64,000 nucleotides of DNA from Chaetomium olivaceum. Its lineage: Eukaryota > Ascomycota > Sordariomycetes > Sordariales > Chaetomiaceae. Positions 1-8,814 of the stretch are shown here, in pieces. The DNA lies in NCBI GenBank assembly GCA_039881045.1, contig JAYWVB010000033.1, forward strand, positions 248,001-312,000. The letters are read 5' to 3'. The notes beneath the pieces were generated by a model that saw only the letters and a program-made list of their open reading frames with translations, was not told where the DNA came from and ran no database searches. How positions within the stretch are numbered: the stretch's first letter is position 1; each line of letters starts with the position of its first letter. A program made the position numbers and the translations under genes.

Positions 1-1
1 C

Positions 2-1930
2 AGTAAATCCCTCCCTAGTCCGGCCTCCATGCCTGACCGAGAGGCAGCTGTCGCTAGGGGCAGCAAAGATGGTGGCACGCAAGGCCGGGAACAAAACCCC
101 AGCGGGACTCCCGGTGAATATTTGAACGCCGCACAGGAGGAATACTTTCTGAATCTGTTTTGGCAGTCGCATCACTGCGCGTTGCAGATCGTCGATGAGG
201 CGACGTTCCGCGAACATTACAGGTCACTCTGCCTAGACCCGCCTCCAGGAAACTTCCGGAAACCCAGCGCCCTAGTTGACATCATAGTAGCCCTTTGCAT
301 GCAGTATGGCGTGGCATTTCTCCCACAGCGTGCGCCTACGACGACTGGTGGTGGTGAGAGCAACGACATTGGCCCGGATGACGGCACTCTCGCCGGCTGG
401 TGGCACTACCAGCGCTGCCGGGCCATCCTGGAGTCTGAGGTGGAGCGTCCGACTTTGTCGACACTCCAGAGCCTCGTCTTCTGCGTCGTCTATGTTTGTT
501 GTGCGAGTTTCCAGAATACCGCCCACCATCTTCTAGCCATGGCCGTACGAGTCGGCTACACACTTGGGCTTCATCTCGAACCACCGGAAACCATGCCATG
601 GTCGGAGAGAGAGCTTCGGAAACGGCTCTGGTGGACCTTATTTGTCAACGAATCGAAAACGTGCATGAAACTCGGCCGGCCGTGGAGCACCTCCGAGGCC
701 CCGACACCGTGCAGCCTACCCGCTGACGGCCATGAGCTCGCGTTGCGGAGCGGCTCCCACACGACCTCGATAACCGTTGACGGCAGCACGGTTACTTGGC
801 TGACGTACACGCTTCAAACCGTCAAGTTGGTGCTGGCGACCCGGAGTGTGTATGCTGCCTTCTTTGACCGGTTTGCTCTTGACCGGTGTGCCGAAATCCT
901 AGGCACCATCAAGAGCCCGGGGACTCTATATGACGACCCAGCCGCGCTCGAGACGGCGGCGGACGCGCTGGAGGGCTTCTTGGACGGGCCCAGGGCTCTG
1001 CGAGCTTGGTTGCGGGATCTCCCGGCGGCGCTGAAGACGCAACGTGTTGGGGGAGGCGTCCCCTTGTCGGCCGATTCGAGTCGGTTGGAAATCGAAATCT
1101 TTGCGCCGGTATGGTTGCAGCGCCAGCGGTTGCTCCTCGAGCTCCTCTACCATACCTTCATGATCAACCTACACCGGCCGTTCATCGCCTATCCTAGCTC
1201 CCCCTTGCCGTCGTCAGAGACTTCTGCCAACCGCAGTCCGTCTGCGACGCCACAATCGGTTCCGGGGCCGCTTGCGGCGGGTCACGCATCAACGGCTGCT
1301 CGCCACGGGATCGCCATCACAACCGTCATACACCAGATCGTGGTCGAGAAGGACCTGCTCGCTGGGTGGCTCGAAGCTTTCCAGCAACAGTGGAACGCCG
1401 CCATCACCATGGTTGGTTTTCTCCTGGCTTTCCCCGGGAGTCCGGTCGCACCCCATGTTCGCACCGCTCTAACCACAGCTATCGAGGTGTTTGAGGCGTT
1501 TGGTAAGCATTTTGCCGTTGGTAGTAGCGCCGCGAACGCCACCCGCGATTTGCTGTCCAAGATCGATCTGCTCCGTGGTGTGGGTACGATGGGCGAGCAG
1601 CAAGCGTTTGCGCAGTTTCAGGCCGCGGCAGGCCGTAGCCAGGGAACGGCGCTGGAACAGCTGTCCGGGATGGGGCCCGAGGCACAAACTGCGGAGCTTG
1701 TTCCGGCCTCTATTGCGATGAATTCAACGTCCTCAGCGGGACCCGACTATTCGCAGCCGTCCACTTTCATACCCGACATAAGTGACGAGGAAATGGCGGC
1801 GGCGGTGCGGGACATGCTGGCTGGGACAATAGACATGGTGTACTCGGCCGATTCCTTCCCATCAATGGGAGGGCCATTCCCTGGTGGTGCCCAAATGGGC
1901 TGGGAGGGTTGGCCACCGGGGTTTTACTAG
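2..1930 (+). CDS. Zn2Cys6-type transcription factor, fungal_trans domain (5' partial)
   Basis: The reading frame is open to the left edge, so the gene begins before the window; the first ATG inside is at 29 but need not be the start. At least 640 residues are present. The part seen is the fungal-specific transcription factor middle domain: an EYFLNLFWQSHH segment near residue 40 (as in XlnR-like regulators), then the WWHYQRCRAIL, AVRVGYTLGLH and RLWWTLFVNESKT blocks typical of PF04082. The Zn2Cys6 DNA-binding domain expected at the N-terminus is not visible and would lie upstream. The tail is Ser/Gly/Pro-rich, as in activation regions. No intron is needed. Its place at the edge of a biosynthetic cluster suggests, but does not prove, that it is the pathway regulator. 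Confidence 0.85.
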   Translation, partial: SKSLPSPASMPDREAAVARGSKDGGTQGREQNPSGTPGEYLNAAQEEYFLNLFWQSHHCALQIVDEATFREHYRSLCLDPPPGNFRKPSALVDIIVALCMQYGVAFLPQRAPTTTGGGESNDIGPDDGTLAGWWHYQRCRAILESEVERPTLSTLQSLVFCVVYVCCASFQNTAHHLLAMAVRVGYTLGLHLEPPETMPWSERELRKRLWWTLFVNESKTCMKLGRPWSTSEAPTPCSLPADGHELALRSGSHTTSITVDGSTVTWLTYTLQTVKLVLATRSVYAAFFDRFALDRCAEILGTIKSPGTLYDDPAALETAADALEGFLDGPRALRAWLRDLPAALKTQRVGGGVPLSADSSRLEIEIFAPVWLQRQRLLLELLYHTFMINLHRPFIAYPSSPLPSSETSANRSPSATPQSVPGPLAAGHASTAARHGIAITTVIHQIVVEKDLLAGWLEAFQQQWNAAITMVGFLLAFPGSPVAPHVRTALTTAIEVFEAFGKHFAVGSSAANATRDLLSKIDLLRGVGTMGEQQAFAQFQAAAGRSQGTALEQLSGMGPEAQTAELVPASIAMNSTSSAGPDYSQPSTFIPDISDEEMAAAVRDMLAGTIDMVYSADSFPSMGGPFPGGAQMGWEGWPPGFY

Positions 1931-3121
1931 GCTTTCTCTCGGTACAGTGCAGTATGGAGTGGGACAAATCAGTTACGCTGCGCACGTTGGTGGCACTCCT
2001 CGATGCTCACAATACACTGCACCCTAATTAAGTCACCACCATGAGCTGGCCAAGGCTGAAAATACGGATTGTCAAGCCCTTGGCAATACAGTCTACGGCA
2101 TCCGGCATGTTGGGATAACTACTACGGCAAGATGGAGGTCCGGAAAGGCGGAACCTTGGGGACCAGACGACGAGCTTGATAAAAGAGATGCCATTGCCCA
2201 GGGAAGGGGCTTTCTCTAGACAAAAGTTGTTCACAGCGTATCAATCAAGGCCTTCTGGAGAAGGCTCTCACCGTGTACCCGAATCGAAAACCTCGCTTCA
2301 GTTGCCATCATCCTCAACAATCAGCCTCAAGGGTGGTGGCGAAGGAGGCGATTGTTCCTCCGCCTCAGCCTCGGGGGAAGCGATTTCGGTTCGCTGACAT
2401 GTGGGAGGGAAGGGAGGGATGGGAAGTGAAAGGACTGGGTCAATGCAAAGCTGTGTTACCACCAGGTTCCGCCGGAGTTGGCATTGTGCATCGAAGGCAC
2501 TTGCAAATCCGTTTGGTGTGTCGTTCCCGTCTATTTTGGGAACGCCGGAGAGGACCCCTTTGGGATTCCGCAGACTCCGGAACCTATTCGGCACCCCTGC
2601 ACCCCACTCCAGCAGCCCAAAACGGAATTTTGTTTTGTTCTCCCTGATGGAGTCCCCGGAGTCTAATGGGTCCCGCCCCACAATAACTGTTCGTGTAAGT
2701 GCCGACAGACAACTTCAGGTAAGCCAACCTGGAACTGGCCGGGAAATCTTTGAGGGTCGTTGAGATGCTTTTTCACAGTTTGCTAAGGTAATTTAGCAGT
2801 TAGGATGTCAGTGATTTCCCCGGATCCACAGCTAGCTTCATGGAATTTATCATCATGATGATGTGCTAGGGCAAGTTTGCTGTCCGTGCTATGAACATCA
2901 GTCGAGTTCGACAGATGTTCGCCTACCTCAGATTACCAACCCGGCTACCTATCCATCAAGGTTCACTTGTTTAAGGTCCCCGTCAAGTTTGAACCCCCTC
3001 CGGAAATAGAAGCATCTTCATAAACCGCCTCATCCGTTCCTGCCGTGTTCCCTCAGTTATCCATCACATCAGGTTTTCGAGCCCCCCTACTATTACAAGA
3101 GCTGCAACCGCCAACAACCCC
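1931..3121. other. Intergenic region between regulator and MFS gene
   Basis: I see no convincing gene in this stretch. Short open frames exist on both strands but lack conserved motifs and splice structure. It carries the 3' end of the regulator gene and the promoter of the MFS transporter, and its right half holds five copies of a CCGGAG/CTCCGG hexamer, listed separately. Confidence 0.6.
2472..3003. promoter_or_regulatory. Cluster of CCGGAG/CTCCGG hexamers upstream of MFS gene
   Basis: Copies are at 2472 and 2545 (CCGGAG), 2575 (CTCCGG), 2656 (CCGGAG) and 2998 (CTCCGG). Those at 2545 and 2575 form an inverted pair. About one copy per 2 kb is expected by chance over both strands, so five in 532 bases is notable. 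Zn2Cys6 regulators typically bind CGG triplets, and the hexamer contains one; binding is an inference. Confidence 0.4.
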
Positions 3122-5175
3122 ATGGCAGCAGCCACAGTCCTACCTTCGACCACGTCGTCCCAAACCCCTACCATCGTGGAACCAGTCAACACACCGACCG
3201 ACAAGCAAGGCCAGGACACGTCAAACCAACCCAGAACCACCACCATGAACGAAAAGGACGAACACCATCACGATGTCCCCACCGAAGCCGCCATCGACCG
3301 CGACAGCTCGGGAACCGACGGCCCGCCAAACGAACCCCCCCAGGAGCCAGCCACCAGCAAAGCAGCGCCCGCCGTCACCGTCGTGACAGGCGACTCGGAG
3401 CGCACGCTGCAGGGCATGCGCTGGTTCCTCGTCTGCGCGGCCATCTTCTCGGCCAACATGCTGTACGGGCTCGACACCACCATCGTCGCCGACATCCAGG
3501 GCGCCGTCTCGGAGACCTTCGACAACGTCACCCAGCTCGGCTGGCTGGGCGTCGGCTTTACGCTCGGTCGACGGTCGCCAGCCTGCCGCTGGGCAAGGCG
3601 TTTGGCATCTTCGACGCGAAGTGGGTGTTTATAGCGTGTCTGGTCAATTTTGCGGCCGCCAGTGCGCTGTGTGGCGCCGCGCCGAGTATGGATGCGATGA
3701 TTGTGGGCAGGGTGTGGGCGGGCGTTGGGGGGGCGGGCATGTATCTGGGGTGAGTTTGGCTGTGGTTTCTTTTGATGCTTTTTTTCTTTCTTTTGGTGGT
3801 GTTGTGGGGAAGGGGTGGTTTGGCTGACTGACGGTTGATGGTGTGATGTCTAGGACGCTGAATTTGTCGACGCTTCTCAGCTCCCCGAAGGAGCAGCCGT
3901 TCTATGTTGGGTTGACTGGATTTGTGTACGGGAGTGGGTGTGTTCTGGGCCCCATCGTGGGAGGTGCCCTGTCGGACAGTGCTGCGACCTGGCGCTGGGT
4001 GAGTTACTACGTCACTTCTTCTATTGCTCAGAGGCAACCGTCATACCGAGTCAACGAACTGACCATTCTTTCAGGCTTTCTACCTCAACCTCTGCATCTT
4101 TGCGGCGTCCGCGCCAATCTACATCTTCCTCCTGCCTTCGCTCCCTCGGTCGTCCAACCCCTCCTTCACCAACAACATGAAAACCATGGACTGGCTCGGC
4201 ACACTCCTCACAGCCGGCCTCTACTCGTGTTTCACCGTCGCCTTCTCCTTCGGCGGCGTGCTCTGGGCCTACAGCGACGGGCGCACCATCACCCTCATCG
4301 TCATCTGGGTCGCCTGCACCATCGCCTTCTGCATCACGCAGAAATACTCCCTCTTCACCAACCCGATCGACCGCCTCTTCCCCGGCGAGTTCCTGCGCGA
4401 CCCCCAGCTCATCCTCCTCTACATCATCATGTCGTGCGGCGGCGCCGCGCTCTTCGTCTCCATCTACTACATCCCGCTCTTCTTCCTCTTCGTCTACGGC
4501 GACTCCGGCGTCGAGGCCGCCGTCCGCCTGCTGCCCTTCATCTGCCTCTACGTCGCCACCATCCTGGCCTGCGGCGCCGCCATGAGCCGCACGGGCTACC
4601 ACGCCGTCTGGTTTCTGGTGTCTGGCCTCTTCCTCACCGCGGGCGCCGCCTGCATGTACACCGTGCGCGTCGACACCCCCGTCTCCCACATCCAGGGCTT
4701 TGGCGCGCTGCTGGGGCTCGGCATGGCCACCTCGCAGGCTGGGTATGCGGTGGGCAACCAGCTGGTGCGCCCCGCGCGCGCGGCGGAGCTGATTCAGTTC
4801 TTGAATGTCAGCCAGGCGGCGAGCCAGCTGATTGGGTTGGCGATTGCGAGCGCCGTGTTTCAGACCCAGGCGCTGGGCGGGATGACGGCGGTGCTGGGGC
4901 CGCTGGGGTATGATAAGGCGGAGATTGAGGCGGCGGTGGCCGGGGCAAGGAGTGACGTGCTGCAGCAGGTTAGCCCGGCGGTGCGGGCGCAGTGTCTCGA
5001 TATTATCGTCCATGCTATCTCGCAGTGTTGGTTGCTGGTTGTGGCTGCGGGGGCGATGTATACCCTGTGCTCGCTGTTCTTGACGCGGTCGCGGTGGGTT
5101 GTAAGAAAGAGTGATGAGGATGTGGTGGTGGTGGAGGGCGAGGGGGGCAGTCGCGAGGGGTTGGAGAGGGCTTGA
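3122..5175 (+). CDS. MFS transporter, DHA2-like multidrug/metabolite efflux family (frame break)
   Basis: Exons are about 3122-3749, 3854-3998 and 4075-5175; introns start GTGAGT and end TAG and CAG. The intact protein would be about 624 residues with a long hydrophilic N-terminus (about 95 residues), then many membrane segments, fitting 14-TM proton antiporters that export toxins and drugs. Recognisable pieces are NMLYGLDTTIVADIQGAV, GKAFGIFDAKW, GRVWAGVGGAGMYLG and GPIVGGALSD. One base is missing near 3566-3568: GFTLG lies in one frame and STVASLPLGKAF in the next, with no room for an intron. This is either an assembly error or a null allele. Next to biosynthetic genes it probably exports the cluster product. 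Confidence 0.85.
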
Positions 5176-5459
5176 TCGAGTCTGGTATGGGGATAAGATG
5201 GGACCGGATTGTAGAGTATTATAATTAGAGTTTCGTGGGGTGATCAAAATTGCAATATTCAAGGATGAGCGGAAAGCATAGAGGACGGATAAGCAGTGGC
5301 CTCCATAATACATACAATTGAGCGTTTCGATCACTTCCCGGCGCCGTTTATCATTGCTCGGCGCTAACATTGTTTTGCTCCATCACTGCCTGTGCTATAA
5401 ATACAAGTTCTTTCCTGCCGGTTTCCAACGAGGACACCGCCCGATGGGAAGTGGCCCTA

Positions 5460-5665
5460 GCGACGGTGGCTTAATTGGCACTGGCGGTGGTCCTGCCGCC
5501 CTGGTTTCTGAGCCTGCGTAATAATTCCCTGGAGGTTGCAGGTTCGAGCCGGGGTGAGACAAGTGATCTAAGGCGGCATTACCGCCTTAGAGAGCTTGGG
5601 TAAACCCCAATGGGGTTTCGTAGCCGGCCTCAGCCCCGAAAGGGGGGTTGGCCGGTGAGCTTTTG
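5460..5665 (+). mobile_element. tRNA-derived SINE-like Pol III element with three hairpins
   Basis: A Pol III A box (TGGCTTAATTGG, 5467-5478) is followed 74 bases later by a B box (GGTTCGAGCC, 5541-5550). The T-arm around the B box pairs poorly, so this is not a working tRNA. Downstream come three clean hairpins: 5568-5576 with 5582-5590 (9 bp), 5602-5608 with 5612-5618 (7 bp, loop AAT), and 5624-5629 with 5650-5655, which encloses CCCC-GAAA-GGGG. A TTTT at 5661-5664 could end transcription. A tRNA-like head with an unrelated structured tail is the layout of a SINE. A single-copy structured RNA gene is the alternative. Confidence 0.45.
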
Positions 5666-5804
5666 CTAGTTTCCTTTTCTCATTCGCATTTTGAACCTAT
5701 TATCTTGAATTTATTTATTCTTTTCCTTCGTTTTCTGTATACACAACAACACTTTTAGATTCCAGAACCTCTCGGCTAGTAAAAGTCTCAGCTAAATTTC
5801 CGAA
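5666..5804. other. AT-rich spacer
   Basis: This short T-rich stretch lies between the SINE-like element and the small Cys-rich gene. I see no gene or motif in it. Confidence 0.5.
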
Positions 5805-6038
5805 TCACGCTTCATCACCCATAATCTCAATATACACTGTCGAAGCCGGCGAGGCCCCTATACAGACATCACACCTCCCGGGCATCGTCTCACCGGCTTG
5901 CCGCGCCCGGTCGCTTTTGTCGTTGGGGTAGCACTGCTGTGCGGAACGGGCGGCCTCACACCAAGTGAGGTCGTATGCCCGGACGCATCCGCATTCTTCG
6001 TAATAATAAAACTGATCGTCACACATGGCTTTGTGCAT
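5805..6038 (-). CDS. Small cysteine-rich fungal protein, unknown function
   Basis: A 77-residue frame starts with ATG at 6038; a second ATG at 6026 is also possible. It has a regular cysteine pattern: MCDDQFYYYEECGC, then TWC, QQC and PGRCDVC, seven cysteines in all. The FYYYEECGC start and the closing G-x-C-x-x-C recall a family of short uncharacterised fungal proteins that I know from genome annotation but for which I know no function. No signal peptide is seen, so a secreted effector is not supported. The spaced Cys pairs could bind zinc; this is inference. It may have further exons. Confidence 0.5.
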   Translation of the reverse strand: MHKAMCDDQFYYYEECGCVRAYDLTWCEAARSAQQCYPNDKSDRARQAGETMPGRCDVCIGASPASTVYIEIMGDEA

Positions 6039-7079
6039 ATATTGAATGGGTAGGTCGTGGGGTCCTTTTGGTGACGATATGACAACTTATTTTGAAGGCT
6101 TGAACCGCCGCTAAATGTGGGATTGGAATCTTAACAAAGTTCAGTAAAAGTGCCCTCAGAGGCAACTCGCCGACTACCGAGGTATATATCAACAAGAGAA
6201 TTCGGAAATGAACACGGGTTAGAATTTCTCTGTTTCGATGTTGAAGTTCATCGAGCAAGTCTGAATCTGGTGTTATATAACATCCATTGAAGACTATAGG
6301 TTAGCTTGGGGAACAGTGGCACAATGTGAATGGGTCGCGGTCCAACCGCTTCTTTCCGACCAACTCCACGACCAACACCCGCCCAATGAAACCAATAACC
6401 CAAACCACCAGCGCGAATCCGTCAGAGGGATTCATTGTGAGATGCTATCATGCTGTATTTGACAGCGTATAGACGGTGATGTGTAAAGTTAATCATGCCG
6501 ACTTCGAGGTTCCTGAGACTACAAAAGAGCGCATTCTGCCAGCATTCGATCGTCCATATTTCTCTTCCCATAGGGTGGCAGGCCAATCCCCGGTGAAAGG
6601 GGAATGAATTACAGGGTCGTCGGCCAAGAGGTTAGAGGCCGGGCTTTGGGAGATGGGAGCGGAAGGCTAGCTGTTAACTCCGTTAGAAGTGCGAGAGGAC
6701 CCACATTTCTACTCCGGATTCCCCCTTTGGCCATGGGCAAGGAAGGCAAGTCTGTGTGTGATCACTGCACTGCACTGCTGAGGAACAATTAACTTGTGAT
6801 ACCCCAGCCCTTTAAGGAAAGGCCAGAGTGAGCTAGTTTAGTGAAATGATAACAAGCATGACTTGACCGGGAGCTGAAAGTGCAAGTTCATAATTGATTA
6901 CTGGTTGCATCTCCCACTTCTTAATTCTTAACCTCCCACTCTCCAACCAAACACTTGATCTTTTTTCTTCCTTCTATATCACCCAAGAGGTCTACCATCC
7001 GCCATCTTCTCACTCTCATTGTCACACAAGAACACAAACGCGCACACACAGACATCAATCCCAATTCCCAACCAACACC
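6039..7079. promoter_or_regulatory. Intergenic region with alcohol dehydrogenase promoter
   Basis: I see no convincing gene here. One CTCCGG hexamer lies at 6712-6717, about 370 bases before the dehydrogenase start. The last 120 bases are C/T-rich and purine-poor, as in fungal 5' untranslated leaders, and run into CAACACCATGG at the start codon. Confidence 0.45.
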
Positions 7080-8395
7080 ATGGCACTCCCCAAGACCGTC
7101 AAGCAAGCCGCCTTTCACTCTCGAGGCGCCGCCCTCACAATCGAGGATGCAGAGTTGCAATTGCCTGGCCCTGGTGAGGTGCTCGTCAAGGTGGAGGCCT
7201 GCGGTGTCTGCTTCTCCGACATGTTTGCCCAGCAGAACGTCATGGGCGGCGGATTGTAGGTCCATCTTTTACCTGTCAATGTTAGGGGAAACGATGTACT
7301 GATTGATTGATTCTCTTTCCGCAAAAAAACAGTCCTATCGTACCAGGCCACGAGATAATTGGCCGTGTTGCTGCCGTTGGCGGCGGCGTGACGGCTTGGA
7401 AGGTTGGCGAGCGCGTGGGGGCCGGATGGCACGGCGGGCATGACGGTAAGACACTCCATTTTCCACAGCTGGGGACTTCACTCGCTAACCACATCTAGGC
7501 ACCTGCTTTGCGTGCAAAAAGGGCATGTATCAGATGTGCGACAACCAAGTCATCAACGGCGAGACCAAGGCCGGCGGATGTAAGTTCTCTACCGGAGCTA
7601 CCATTCATTCTCACCGCTGACCACATCCCCAGACGCCGAGTACGTGATCCTCCGCTCCGAGGCCACGGTGCGCGTCCCCGAGCACGTCGACGCCGCCAAG
7701 TACGCCCCGATCCTCTGCGCCGGCATGACCGTCTTCAACTCGCTGCGCCACATGGACGTGAAGCCCGGCGAGACGGTCGCCGTCCAAGGTCTCGGTGGGC
7801 TGGGTCACTTGGCCATCCAGGCCGCCCAGCGCATGGGCTACCGTGTGGTCGCCATCAGCCGCGGCGCCGACAAGGAGGCTTTTGCGCGCCAGCTGGGCGC
7901 CCACGACTACATCGACTCGAGCAAGGAGGACGCTGGCGAGGCGCTGCGGAAGTTGGGTGGTGCGCGGCTGGCCATGACGACCGCGCCGACTGCCGAGGTT
8001 ATGGGGACCCTTCTGAAGGGACTCGGGCCCATGGGCAAGCTCTTGATTCTCTCGGTCCCTGGCGAGGTGCCCGTTAACACGGGGGTCATGGTAAGCTGTT
8101 CGCTGGGGAAAGCAATATTGGGTAGACTGCTAACAGGAAGACAGTTGAAATACGCTCTTTCAGTGCAATCCTGGCCCTGTGGCCACGCGACCGATTCCGA
8201 GGACGCCATTCAGTTCATGGACCTGCAGAAGGTGGACTGCATGGTGCAGACCTTCCCGCTCGCCAAAGCGAACGAGGCTTTCAGTAAGTTGGTATCCGGT
8301 TTATTAAAACAGATTTGGGGGCTAATCACACTACGCTACTAGACGCCATGATGGACGGAAGCGTCCGTTTCAGGGCCGTTATCGTGATGGAGTAG
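7080..8395 (+). CDS. Zinc-dependent alcohol dehydrogenase (MDR family)
   Basis: Six exons (7080-7255, 7333-7445, 7499-7579, 7633-8090, 8145-8283, 8343-8395) join in frame to 339 residues, a normal length for the medium-chain dehydrogenases. The catalytic zinc ligands are visible as ACGVCFSD, PGHEIIGRVA and the Cys of ILCAGMT. The structural zinc loop reads D-x2-C-x2-C-x7-C, with Asp where yeast Adh1 has its first Cys. The Rossmann turn is VQGLGGLGHLAIQ. The enzyme should interconvert an alcohol and an aldehyde with NAD(P). Beside two acid-to-aldehyde reductases, it may turn the released aldehyde into the alcohol or the reverse. No frame breaks were found. Confidence 0.9.
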
Positions 8396-8814
8396 GCTCT
8401 AGGTCGATTTAGAGAGGGACGGGGAATTGGGGACTGAGGATTGGAGCTGGTGGATAGAGAATGGCGCGGGTTTGATTGAGAGTTCTCAAATTCATGGCGT
8501 CACGATGTTGACTGAGACGTTTTCTATTCTCATTGTTGTTAGTAAGGTGATCAAAATTCCTGCGGCACTTGACAGAATTCAAAGATCGAAGTACCTAGCT
8601 GACCGTCGTAACTATGTTCGCGTGGAATGATAGATCCTTACCCTTTCCGTATAATGGAATGACTCGTTCCTAGTTGCTGCGTGATATAATTATCCGCTCA
8701 ATCTCTAGACAAGTATATCAACCTGAAATAAAAATCCTCCACTTTCAGGTCCCATCTCCGTTTCCAAATCCTAACTGCAATCATAACGACGTTAAGTGAC
8801 AGATTGTTCTACTT
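8396..8814. other. Convergent intergenic spacer
   Basis: The dehydrogenase (plus) and the first NRPS-like reductase (minus) converge here. The stretch is AT-richer than its flanks and presumably holds both 3' untranslated ends. I see no gene. Confidence 0.5.

Noticed and set aside
2298..2763. Overlapping 120-codon frames on both strands upstream of the MFS gene
   Set aside because: They have no motif, overlap each other on both strands and lie in what behaves as promoter sequence.
4051..5370. A 439-codon open frame antisense to the MFS transporter
   Set aside because: Its translation is charged low-complexity sequence, it is an exact antisense shadow of GC-rich membrane-segment codons, and the MFS frame explains the region fully.
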